Translations under genes and position numbers: made by a program
Notes under the pieces: generated by a model
Databases searched by the model: none
What the model was told of the DNA's origin: nothing
Seen by the model: the letters and a program-made list of their open reading frames with translations, nothing else
Source: Macrosoma leucophasiata
Lineage: Eukaryota > Arthropoda > Insecta > Lepidoptera > Hedylidae
Length of the DNA stretch: 64,000 nt
Assembly (NCBI GenBank): GCA_036365455.1
Contig: JAWQUS010000016.1
Span: forward strand, 13,663,001 to 13,727,000
Direction: 5' to 3'
Part shown: one piece after another, positions 45,390 through 54,978 of the stretch
Layout: each line of letters opens with the position of its first letter
How positions within the stretch are numbered: position 1 is the first letter of the stretch

Positions 45390-45793
45390 TCACGTACCAT
45401 TTAAATGGGCAATGCGCTGACGAATTGTATTGAGTTCTGACACAAAGAGCGAATTTTGAATGAAAGATTGATATTGGATCCTTTTCGAATTTCTCTTTTT
45501 AATTAATCGCTTTTGTAAAGCGCGCAACTTCAAAGCAAAGGGTATCGAAGCAATCCCGATACGTTTAAAATTGGAACAGCAATGTTTGTAACAGTTATTT
45601 TGTACGAATCACATTCAGTGGTCCCGTGCGGCACTTGGGACTGCATAGAGAGCCATCGAAACAACTTTGGGGTGAGACTGAGTTGACTGAAATAATTATT
45701 GGCAAAACGAACGAGAGTAGCTGATTCAGAAATGCTGTCTATATCTACATAAACTATCGTATTTTCCGTCTCTACGTGCATTTTGACACACAT
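45390..45793 (-). pseudogene. Unrecognised decayed coding remnant
   Basis: Two minus-strand frames follow each other. The first (45793 to 45530) contains FANNYFSQLSLTPKLFRWLS. The second overlaps its end in another frame and stays open to a TGA at 45390-45392, with a strongly basic segment ALKLRALQKRLIKKRNSKR and ending HLNGT. G+C is slightly above background. The pattern (a basic C-terminus across a frameshift) looks like an old transposase or nuclease C-terminus, but I recognise no family. Confidence 0.3.
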
Positions 45794-46256
45794 TTACAGG
45801 GCCGTATATTATCGTTGAACCTCAACATAATAGCGTTGAACCTAAAAATAATAAAATATTAAACTCACTAAGCCAATAAAAATGGTACCGTATAAAAAGA
45901 CACACCGTAGGTGTACATAAAAAGGACACACCGCAGAGCGTCAGGCTATTGCACTTTTCCTTGCAGCTCGGCGAAATGACCTCGTTGCGTCCAATCGAAT
46001 GTAAGCATTGTCTATAGTGAAAGTGTGAGTGTTTGTTATAATTTCAGAATTAGAGTTGAATATTATTATTTGTAGCGTTGAAATCTATGATTTAGCGGCA
46101 GATCCTACTCTAGGTAGGGTAAGGGTGTCCATATAGGTATATACAGGCTGAGGTACTTACATAATATCAATGTAAAATAAAGTATAATACGTGTTACTTA
46201 ATTTAGTGCTCAGCTTGACTAGAGACCCATCAATATATATTATCTGAAAGTGAGGT

Positions 46257-46385
46257 CAAGAGTTCTCGGAATCGGCGTGCATACATAAAGAAAATTATGA
46301 ATGCAGAAGAGGAGGTAAAACATTTGACGCTCCACTCTCTCTGGCTACCTCATGAGGAACTTGGCATGCACAGATACAGACATAG
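46257..46385 (+). repeat. LINE 3' end fragment, second copy
   Basis: Begins TCTCGGAATCGGCGTGCATA and keeps the GAAGAGGAGG, CACTCTCTCTGGCTACC and CTTGGCATG order of 4168-4310. The coding frame is lost. Confidence 0.5.
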
Positions 46386-46440
46386 CGTATTACATACTCG
46401 TCAATTTTCGAAGTGCTATAAGTCTAGTAAGTATATTTAA

Positions 46441-47070
46441 AAAGGAAGACTCATTTGAAATTCAAAATCATTTTCCTTGTATAAAAGCTGTATTTTTTTA
46501 AAAGCTGTTTCATCCAAGTTTGTCTTGTTTTGTATTTTAAAACGCTAATTACATTTATAGAGCACGCACAGCGTCTACGTGCGTCAAGGATTACCGAAGT
46601 GCCGTCGGATTGTCGAATGCGGCTCGCAATTTTACGTGGCCATTAAAACCAGCGAATCGACTCGCCTCACTCACAATAAAACGCTACTGAATTCTCATTC
46701 GACCTTATTTTCAAATAGCTCGAACTCCCGGGGAATGTTTGTTTGAGATATTTAGAACCCTCCACGTCTACCTCTGACTTATGTGACAGGAGCAGGAAGT
46801 GTTTCGACATTTTCGGTAAACATTTCACGGTGAACAGAGAAATAGGGCCGATTTCTGAAATCGATATCATAATAAGATGCGATCTGATAAGTTTTGTGAA
46901 AATGTAATCCAGGTGATACTGAGAGGCTTCTTCGAATTTGGTTTGTATTAGGATAAATACGCGATCTGATAAGAGTTTTGAGAAAATGTAAGCCATGATA
47001 CTGAGAGGCTTCTTTGAATTTGTATTTAATATGAAAGGGCTTTCCTGGTATCATGTTTGCCTGATTGTTT
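46441..47070. repeat. Tandem duplication, unit A
   Basis: From AGACTCATTTGAAA (46447) to ~47060 this matches 47240-47790 at an offset of ~793-806 bp. Conserved blocks include GAGCACGCACAGCG, ACGTGGCCATTAAAACCAGC, TCGACTCGCCTCACTCACAA and GAACCCTCCACGTCTACCTC. Within unit A an ~85-bp segment (CGATCTGATAAG...GAGAGGCTTCTT) is itself duplicated at ~46878 and ~46963. Open minus frames here are conserved only as far as the DNA is, so coding is not indicated. Confidence 0.8.
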
Positions 47071-47233
47071 ATACGTTAAGTATATTGAATTAGTTCTCGT
47101 TCGAGATTCAAATCATTTATTTTTGTTTCAATCATCTTCTGCGACAGACAAACCCGGCCTTTTTTAAATATTACCACATAAATGTAAGAGAAAGCAAAAG
47201 GTATAAGAAAAAATGTCTCTTTCTTTCAAAACT

Positions 47234-47800
47234 AGGCAAAGACTCATTTGAAATGTATAATCATTGGCCATAGACAACTGCCGTTACGTAACCGTAAAAA
47301 TATCTAAAGACGATATCCTCGGAATTTGTTTTGTTTTGTGTCCTAAAACGCTAATTACATTTATAAAGCACGCACAGCGCCTACGTGCGTCAAGGATAAC
47401 CAAGGTGCCGTCGGATTGTTGAACGCCGCTCGCAATTTTACGTGGCCATTAAAACCAGCGAATCGACTCGCCTCACTCACAATAAAACGCTACTGAATTC
47501 TCATTCGGCCGTATTTTCAAATAGCTCGAACTCCCGTGGAATGTTTGTTTGAGATATTTAGAACCCTCCACGTCTACCTCTGACTTATGTGACAGGAGCA
47601 GGAAGTGTTTCGACATTTTTGGTAAACATTTCACGGTGAACAGGGAAATAGGGCGACACACTGATATCGATATCAAAAGACGATAAATACGCGATCTGAT
47701 AAGTTTTGTGAAAATGTAAGCCAGGTGCTACTGAGAGGCTTCTTTAAATTTGTATTGGGTATGAAAGGGCTTTCCCGGTATCATGTTTATTTGGTACGTT
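47234..47800. repeat. Tandem duplication, unit B
   Basis: Second copy of the 46441-47070 unit with a single CGATCTGATAAG segment (47691). The long middle (about 47390-47640) is nearly identical to unit A, while the edges diverge. Confidence 0.8.
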
Positions 47801-48016
47801 ACGTATAGTGCATTAGCTATAGGTCGTGGTATCGTTTCCTTGGGTTTGTTTCATTGAACTTATTTATCATGTTGTCGCAGTATTTTCAAGCGTTACTGGA
47901 ATTTTGTTAAAATGGTAAATTAAATAAATGGAAAAAAATCTCTTGATTGGTCAATTTTTGGTTCCTATTTCTTTCTGAATTTTGTTAAATAATAACGGTG
48001 TTGCCGTTCTTGAGCT

Positions 48017-48171
48017 ATAAATGGTATGATTAACAGACAAAATAAATTGCATGCAAAAATGCGATGCTTAAGTAGCTCCTAAATATTATTTTTTCAATTT
48101 CTTATTTTTTCTGTACTTAGGCATCGCATTTTTGCATGCAATTTATTTTATCTGTTAGTCATACCATTTAT
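48017..48171. repeat. Large foldback hairpin, 58-bp arms
   Basis: Arms 48017-48074 and 48114-48171 are reverse complements with three mismatches in 58 bp, around a 39-nt T-rich loop. The arms contain ATAAATGGTATGA and TTGCATGCAAAAATGCGATG. Weaker complementarity continues outward (CCGTTCTTGAGC versus the reverse complement of CTTAAGTACGGGAACG). No target duplication is obvious. It may be a foldback or MITE element or a hairpin-RNA locus. Confidence 0.85.
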
Positions 48172-48419
48172 ACCTTAAGTACGGGAACGCAGCTTTTGAT
48201 TTGACCGATTTTCCTCTTCTTCGAATAGCAGAATAAATATCAAACTTTTGAAAATTAAGGTTTAAAGATAAATAACCTTCCACGAAGTAAGTAAAAGCAA
48301 AATTTGCCAAGGTAGCTATTACATTTTAATGAAACGTACCTAATTTAAGTGTAACCTATTTTAAACGCGTAACTTTTCCAAAAATGCAGTGTTGGAATGG
48401 TTTCATGATATTCAAAAAC

Positions 48420-48477
48420 GTTCATTTTTAGTGTTCCGTAGTAAACAAGGAACCCTTATAGTTTCGCCATGTCCGGC

Positions 48478-48533
<56 letters not shown>

Positions 48534-48680
48534 CGTCCGTCCGTCGATTCGATTTTCATATAATGTGGGGTATCGTTGGATAGGTCTTTTAAAAATATTG
48601 TGGATGGGCGAACATCATTTTTCGATTTAGTTAACTGTTCGTGACTTATTAAGCTATAAAGTGCAAATTTTCGTCAACAC
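48420..48680 (-). repeat. Family E fragment with CTGT microsatellite
   Basis: The GTTCCGTAGTAAACAAGGAA end motif is followed by (CTGT)n grading into (CCGT)n at 48474-48544. Then comes the reverse of the family E middle (GGTATCGTTGGATAGGTCTT, TCGATTTAGTTAACTGTTCG). It abuts repeat-C at ~48680. Confidence 0.65.
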
Positions 48681-48682
48681 CA

Positions 48683-48893
48683 AAACCCACACAAAGCCCA
48701 AGGTCAAAATGCAGATGCGTTACCACTCCTGAGGCCTAATGTGTTATGCCTCTGTGCCGGAAGTTACAGGGCCGCACATTACCACCTGACAGGAACACGA
48801 TAGTGCTGAACTCTACCATTTAGCGGCAAGTATATTAGGTAATGCTATGGTGCATACGCCCGCGAGCTCCGTCACTGGAGCTCTACCACCAGT
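48683..48893 (-). repeat. Repeat-C, reverse, tail-truncated
   Basis: From AACCCACACAAAGCCCAAGG to GGAGCTCTACCACCAGT with all middle blocks (GTTACCACTCCTGAGGCCTA, ACATTACCACCTGACAGGAA, ATTTAGCGGCAAGTATATTA). Confidence 0.75.
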
Positions 48894-49383
48894 AGAAAAA
48901 AGAAAAGAAAAGAAAAAGTTCAAATTTACTTTTCTTAAATGTTTATATATATTGGCGTTATATTCACGTTGGCGACAATGCTAGCATAAATAAATAATTA
49001 ACTATTGCGTTCAACACTAAGTTACAGTCAATATCTTGTATGGACACTCAGAAGCTTATTCCCAAGGCTTACATAATATCCATTAGCCATCGCTAGCCCG
49101 ACCCTCAAATGGCATACACCAGATCCAATTTGATCGAAGTTCTAACGTTTATCTAACATACCTCGTAGCAATAAGGTTTTGCCGTTGTATCTCACAAAGA
49201 CTAATTGCGAAGGAACAACACAAAGCTGTAAGTCACAAGTTAAGTTCGTTTGTACTTCCACGTTTGTTACAAAACTTTGTATGTCGTATTTGCGAGTTGC
49301 GAGTTTTATTTCCGAAAATATATTTTACTGCACTTCATATGTCGACTCTACTAGCGTGGTAGCGGGTAATAATAATAATAATA

Positions 49384-49880
49384 AGGGGGCAGAGCAGCTT
49401 GTGGCGAGCTGTTGGTGAGTAGCGACACCACCCCCAACTATCATCTCGAGTTCCTCCAAGAGAACTGGGCTCCGCCTCGTCCGCCACACAGAGGTACGGT
49501 CGGACAGAGCATCAGGTCTCTCACCTCTGGCTTGCCTTCATTGTCCGGTCAGAGTGGGGCGCTAGAGGTATGGCATTTGCAGAAATTTAAACAATAGGCT
49601 GTTGTCTAAATTTCTGCAAGAGCCATACACTCGGGGGTGGAAGTGTCTAAAGGCATAATAGCGGGGAAGCCCGCTTCGAGCTCGAGATTACTCGCTCGTG
49701 ATGGAGAAACCGGGGCCACACCTCTCGACACCCCCAACCTCTCTCAAAAGTGTGATCCCCCGCCGACCATCGGGTTGGCTGTTTGGGGGGCCCACCAAGG
49801 AGAGGCGAGTCACCACCTGCCTAAAGTAGGATTCGATAATGTGAGATGTTGAATATAGGCAGGTGCCGGTTCTCACTCCA
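49384..49880 (-). repeat. GC-rich retroelement 3' region, probable LINE
   Basis: A sharply bounded GC-rich block that, read on the minus strand, ends CTGCCCCCTTATTATTATTA, like a LINE 3' UTR followed by a (TTA)n tail. A strong stem-loop lies inside (49568-49628). Open frames on both strands (for example 49637-49852 +) have no domain that I recognise. The LINE reading is inference from the tail and composition. Confidence 0.4.
49568..49628. repeat. miRNA-like near-perfect stem-loop
   Basis: A 61-nt hairpin. Outer stem GTATGGC/GCCATAC, inner stem TTGCAGAAATTTA (49577-49589) with its exact reverse complement (49607-49619), a 2-nt mismatch step between them, and six further pairs in the apical 17 nt leaving a ~3-nt loop. 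The size fits either a pre-miRNA or a LINE 3'-UTR recognition stem. No expression evidence is possible here. Confidence 0.7.
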
Positions 49881-50537
49881 TAGGCTCAGCCAGCTAGTCG
49901 TGTATTTTTTTTTGTTGATAATCAGATTTTTTTGAAGACTGCTCCTTTTGCTGAATACGTTTGATAAAATCCGGCCCGAAAATAGATTACCTATGTACTA
50001 ATTAAATGACTTAGAAAATCAAAGAATAATCGTTTTAATCGTACCTACGTACCGTTGTAACAAAATCACAATTCAGCTTGTGAACTATGCTTTATTTGTC
50101 AAACAATCTCCAAGTTTTAAGATAGCTCACTAGCTATCTTTAAATTTGAAAGTAGCTATACTTAATATTCCATAGCTATTTTGGAAGAGATTTATTTCAG
50201 ATTTAAACACAGTAGTTTTTTATGTGACGTAAACTTGTATTTGCATAAGAGTAATTCGATATATCAATAAAATAGCAATATTACTTTATACAAAGCAATA
50301 TTCTTCGTCTTATAATAAGATGATTAACCGACCTTTATTAAAGCTAGCAGCTGACGCCACCTCCCCAAATACTTACAGTGTTATTTCATTGTTCACAACT
50401 TCGCACACCCTCTGACGTGTTTGTTGAGCTCAGCAGAAAATGCGTGTCTGTCTTTCCAACTGTCTTATTACAATCGTGTGTAATGGATATGCGGAAAATC
50501 CGCCTTCAATGCAAGGAAATATGACGAGGAAAATATT
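49881..50537. other. AT-rich DNA, no feature seen
   Basis: A short inverted word around AGATAGCTCACTAGCTATCT (~50120) is the only structure. Confidence 0.4.
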
Positions 50538-50760
50538 CAACCCTATCAAGAATACGAAGATAACCTGTCTTTATATTGATAACAGACATAACTCCGTCAA
50601 TGGCGGTCATTTCGACAGAACTTTGGTGCTTGACGTTGCGTGAACGTTCAATTTATTGAAATGCGTCACTGAACCTTTTCTATTATTGTTTGTAAAACTT
50701 TCTTTCTGTATTTGAGTGAAATGTTTTTTAATGTGATATGTTTGTTGTATTCTTAGACGA
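50538..50760. repeat. Local repeat R, copy 1
   Basis: Starts CAACCCTATCAAGAATACGA, then GATAACAGACATAACTCCGT, GAACGTTCAATTTATTGAAA, TGCGTCACTGAACC, TTTGTAAAACTTTC and TATTCTTAGACGAC. Three other diverged copies follow within 3.2 kb. The 122-codon minus ORF at 50607-50975 spans it but is not preserved in the other copies. Confidence 0.7.
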
Positions 50761-50972
50761 CTACGGTTAAGAATGTTTTGTATCAAATAAACAGGACGTT
50801 GAAACAAATTGTTACTTGATTTGAATATTTTATTAAGGAATAAAGTATCAGTTACTTGCAGACGTGTACATAAGCTATTTATTTGGTTCAATATGCCATG
50901 TAAATTGACGATAAGTAGAAAATGTGTATAGGATAAAATACAACCCAAATGATTAAAGGAAGAAAAATATTT

Positions 50973-51390
50973 CACCCTATCAAGAATACGAAGATAACTA
51001 TTCTATTATTGTTCGATAACTAAACTTTCTTTTTTAATAATAAGTCATTAATTGAAGAAAAATAGCACATTCTCACTGCTTAATTAAATCTATATAAATT
51101 GTCACTTAAATTATACTTAAAAGATGATCGTTGGTATCTGTAAAAGTTAAAAACTGTGGTAACAGATACCAGTGTTTTTATTTTCCTATACTTTTTTCCT
51201 GTATTTGAATGAATGAATTTTTATGTGTGATGTTTGTCACATTGGGACTATTTATGTTTCAGTTCAAATTAACAGGATCAAAAAAAACTTATTGTCAAAA
51301 CAAATGACGAATAAATCATATTCGAATCGAATTTCCTATTCAGAAAAGAAAATATTAGTTACTTTGAGACATGTGTGAGAAGGTTTCAGT
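50973..51390. repeat. Local repeat R, copy 2 (decayed)
   Basis: CACCCTATCAAGAATACGAA at 50973 with a shortened body, then words related to the downstream part of copy 1 (ACAGGATCAAAAAAAACTTA, AGTTACTTTGAGACATGTG). A hairpin TGGTATCTGT/ACAGATACCA lies at ~51133-51170. Confidence 0.5.
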
Positions 51391-51550
51391 TGATTTAATA
51401 TTACACACGCCACATAATCAATCAGTTTTATGTCAATGAGTGCATTGCGCGATAACTTAAAAATACACAAAAACTAAATACAAATAGTAGATTGTCAAGA
51501 GGCAAACCTATTAATGAAAATTCAATATTCAAATTCAATATACTCGTAAA

Positions 51551-51865
51551 CTGCCTCGGTAGCCTAGCGGTAGCAGGCCACTTCTACTACGCTGAGGTCC
51601 TGGGTTCGATTCCCGGGTAGGGGGTTATCAGAGATAATGGTGTAAGTAAGTTATTTATCTCTGGTTTTATTGTGATTTTTCCATGTTCTGGAAATTTCCG
51701 AGCACCTTGAAGTTTGGTTATGTACCCGGAGATGTCAACAGGCTCGTCACCTGCTACATGGGCCAAAAACGTAACTGGCGAATCGTGGGTGTTTGCATGT
51801 ATGCTTGAATGCATACGTTTACCTCTGCCTACCCCTTCGAGGATAACAGGCGTGAAATTCACCAA
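51551..51865 (+). repeat. SINE-A, reference full-length copy
   Basis: CTGCCTCGGTAGCCTAGCGG (box A side), GGGTTCGATTCCCGGGTAGG (box B), TTATCAGAGATAATGGTGTA, GGAGATGTCAACAGGCTCGT, GGCGAATCGTGGGTGTTTGC and a CTCTGCCTACCCCTTCGAGG tail. The head retains both Pol III internal promoter boxes in tRNA spacing; the body and the LINE-like tail distinguish it from a tRNA gene. It sits just upstream of local repeat R copy 3. Confidence 0.85.
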
Positions 51866-51875
51866 AAAAAGTTTT

Positions 51876-53110
51876 CAACCCTATCTAGAATACAGAGATA
51901 GCGCGATCTTATATTGATAACAGTCGTAACTCCGACAATGACGGTCATTTCGACACAGTTTTGGTACATGACGTTGCGTGAACATTCAATTTATTGAAAT
52001 GCGTCACTTAACACGTTGACTGCGGAGTTCAAAAACACAATATTTCCACTGTTGCGGTACAGGACCATATTGCTATGTATTAAACATTTTTTTGGTGCGA
52101 AACATGGCTCATGTGTCCGGTACACGATCTTTTTTTAAACCTGTATTTCTCGTTAAATTTTAATTTTATGGCAATTCTTTGACTTTTGACTATACCTTTA
52201 AACTTCAATTGTATGCTTTTTTCTTGGTAGCAGAATTGGCTAAGTAATTTTTGACTTATAGATATAAACGTCTTACTGGACATATATGTCATGTAAAGCA
52301 CCTAAAGAATAACATTTTTCAAATTGTCGATGATACGGTAGTGATGTTAATAAAACAAAACAAAATATTTATCGATGTTATTTATATTTATTAAGTAAAT
52401 TAATCTTCTGCCAAACCCAATATGACCCAGGGGATTTAGCTTTTACTGAACGTGATGGAATTATTATATCATCTTAAACTTTGATTTTTGTACCCGTGAG
52501 AAATTATTGTCATATTTACTTAAGTTGGATATGATATTACTGTCTTCAATTTTTTAGTCAAAAAAAAACCCAACATTTTTCGGGAGCGTCTCTTTATGAA
52601 TTACAAACGTACTTATTACGTAAATAAAGCGCGAGCAAACGTGATATTATAGACAACCGTGTAACGGTAATCAAGTGTAGATCCACACTAGCGTATACTG
52701 CATCGCCGCTGGTGCGATGCGATACAGGACATAAACTTACAAGTTGTGTTCGTGCGGTAACGCACTGAGCGCAAAGTGTTTTCGTTTAGTACGTACAGGA
52801 CAAAAGTGCTATGTATATTTTTTTCTATGGTAATAAGATCGGCTTGGAGTATAAAGCAATAATATATATTTGCCTCCATTCCACTCACAGTATATCGTAC
52901 CTAACAGGAGTCCGCACGAGCGGTAAAACCTAATTATTGGCGTTCGCACCGCAGTGAAGTTCTTTACCGGGCATATTTGTCCGGTACCGCGCTTAACGTG
53001 TTAACCTGTTCTTTTAGTGTTTGTAAAATTTGCTTCGTGTTTTGAGAGTATAATTTTTTTCCTTATTCTTAGACAGCTTAAATAAAGAAAACATATTATA
53101 AGAACTTGTT
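51876..53110. repeat. Local repeat R, copy 3, split by piggyBac-type element
   Basis: CAACCCTATCTAGAATACAG to TGCGTCAC (51876-52007) and CCTGTTCTTTTAGTGTTTGT onward (from 53005) join into the copy 1 order once the insert at 52012-53000 and one TTAA are removed. Confidence 0.75.
52012..53000. mobile_element. piggyBac-type non-autonomous element, TTAA duplications
   Basis: 989 bp bounded by TTAA (52008-52011 and 53001-53004). Terminal inverted repeats of consensus CACGTTRASYGCGG start CACGTTGACTGCGG at the left and read CACGTTAAGCGCGG at the right (reverse strand). Sub-terminal words of the type GTACAGGAC recur near both ends (~52062, ~52724, ~52792), as expected for transposase binding sites. 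The interior is AT-rich with no transposase frame. The TTAA duplication defines the piggyBac superfamily. Confidence 0.85.
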
Positions 53111-53595
53111 TTTTGATATTGTGTTAAAGTTTGAAACATAAGTTAATTTGTATCATCTTTGCAAAGACTTCACACATCAAAACTCAATCGAAAGAGTCTC
53201 TAATTTGCAAGTTATATAACACGTTCAAGAAAATTTATGAAAGTTTTTTGCGCCGTTATTTAAGGGATATTGATGTTATTAATGGAATTTTAATAAATAA
53301 AATAAAAAAGCCTTTTATTTCTGCCAGAAATGCTAGTTTACAAAGTTAATTATTTAATAGTATCAAAAAAAAAATAGAAAAAAGTAACTTTACCAAATAC
53401 TATATACATATAGTGCTTTATGCTTTTCGAATTTGCATTGGAAATGTTTCTTAAGCTGGGACAAAATGTGTCTTCCTAACAGTCTTAATCGTTGTGTGTG
53501 ATAGGTTAGTACATAATCATTATATACCTAATTACATAGGCCGATACGTGAAAAATCTGATTATAATCCAAACAAAACATGAGCAGCAAAATCTT
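53111..53595. other. AT-rich DNA, no feature seen
   Basis: A 72-codon Lys/Ile-rich frame (53131-53349) is low complexity and not credible. Confidence 0.4.
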
Positions 53596-53772
53596 CAACC
53601 CTATCAAGAATACAAAGATAAGGTGTCTTCACACAGAAAACAGCCATTATTCCGTCAATAGCAGTCATTCCGCTGGAACTTTGACACTTCACATCGCTTG
53701 AACCTTTAATTTATTGAAATACGTCGGCGAACCTTTTCTATTAATGTTTTTGGAACTTTCTTCCGTTATTTG
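53596..53772. repeat. Local repeat R, copy 4
   Basis: CAACCCTATCAAGAATACAA, GGTGTCTTCACACAGAAAAC, TTTAATTTATTGAAATACGT and CGAACCTTTTCTATTAATGT follow the order of copy 1. Confidence 0.7.
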
Positions 53773-53909
53773 GCAACGCTTTTTAATGTTTGATGTTTTT
53801 GATCTTTTCTATTACTCAATTGTATTTTCCTTTTCAATTTCAAATAAGGAATGTGATAAAAATTACGAATTACAATATAATTTTAAGGTAATAACAGAGT
53901 AAACATTAA

Positions 53910-54054
53910 TCCCCTTATTTATAAACGTACTCGTACATTAGATACGTTTAAAGCTATAGAATGCTTTGTCTTTAATTATCAAATGTGCAGGATAGAAAAA
54001 GACAAAGGAGAGTTTAGAAACACTTTAGCTAAAATACGTTTATGAATAAGAGGG
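53910..54054 (-). mobile_element. PIF/Harbinger-type MITE, copy 3, reverse
   Basis: 145 bp, inverted relative to copies 1 and 2, from TCCCCTTATTTATAAACGTA to CGTTTATGAATAAGAGGG, flanked by TAA (53907-53909 and 54055-54057). Together with TTA at copy 1, this gives the TWA duplication rule. Confidence 0.85.
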
Positions 54055-54057
54055 TAA

Positions 54058-54799
54058 ATGTTTTATGTCTAAGTCAACAGAAAATGCCACATTTTTTAAA
54101 CTCGGAGAAGTGGAAAAGTTGTCTCCTTAGGGAAAAAATATATTCGAGCAATAATTTGAAGAAACTACAAGACTTGTAAATGTTACTACTCGTATATATA
54201 ATACGAGAATATATGAATAAAATTATTTCTTTGTTTGAATTTCGTTATTCGCAAAATACTTGTGCATGGTGCATTCAAGCGGTTAAGAAAGCGATTCTAT
54301 ACTACCTAAACTACCGCTCTGTCGTAAAGTCTGTTCATACGTGAAATGTCATAACTATATCCTATCCCTTTTCTTTTGTACCTACAAAAAGCCTAGGACT
54401 TCATATAAACTTCTCAGCTATATTGTCTTCTAGTTATAAACTTTAAACTTTTGCATGTGCTAAGAAGACCTTTAATCTAGCCCTGTCACTAAATCTGTTT
54501 TTAGATAGAGAAACGATTACATAATTACTCTACCTGATAATAATATCAAGTTAGTAGCACAAAAAAATTAGTAATATAATACAAATATGCGAGAGCCCTG
54601 CCTTATTAATCCAGCCCTGTCGCAAAATCCGTTTTTAGCTATTGTCTACTTACTAACCTTGAGCTGAATTTTAATATAATACACATTTAAAAATAATTTA
54701 GGTATTACTTATTTAAACCCAGAATAATATTACTACATCCTGTCTTTTAGAATTTATCGAAAATTGCGTGTCTATTAATGGTACTTTGTATGGACTTAA
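54058..54799. other. AT-rich DNA, no feature seen
   Basis: CCAGCCCTGTCGCAAAATCC and TAGCCCTGTCACTAAATCTG (54611, 54479) are a short direct repeat. No gene seen. Confidence 0.4.
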
Positions 54800-54978
54800 T
54801 ACTTATTCATCTTAGCGTGATGTTATAAGTTATTTTATAAGCCTAAAGCGTTCCTCGATAAATGAGCTATATAACACTGAAATAAATTTTCAAATCGGAA
54901 TTGTAGTTCCTGAGATTAGCTCGTTCAAGCAAACAAACAAACAAACAAACTCTTCAGCTTTGTAATATTAAGTTAAGA
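54800..54978 (-). mobile_element. Helitron 5' part, reverse, 3'-truncated
   Basis: On the minus strand it begins A|TCTTAACTTAATATTACAA, has GAAGAGTTTGTTTGTTTG (the (CAAA)n run at 54930-54950), and later ATTTATCGAGGAACGC and TCACGCTAAGATG, the order seen in Helitrons such as 30308-30836. The CTAG end is missing. Confidence 0.65.

Noticed and set aside
46667..47676. Duplicated protein-coding gene (minus-strand frames with identical peptides in both copies)
   Set aside because: The peptides are similar only because the DNA is a recent tandem duplicate; there are no domains and frames break in the internal duplication.
48474..48544. CTGT/CCGT array as a CRISPR-like or functional array
   Set aside because: Simple 4-bp microsatellite with no spacers, a usual part of family E ends.
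50607..50975. 122-codon minus-strand ORF
   Set aside because: It spans local repeat R copy 1, but the frame is not maintained in copies 2-4.
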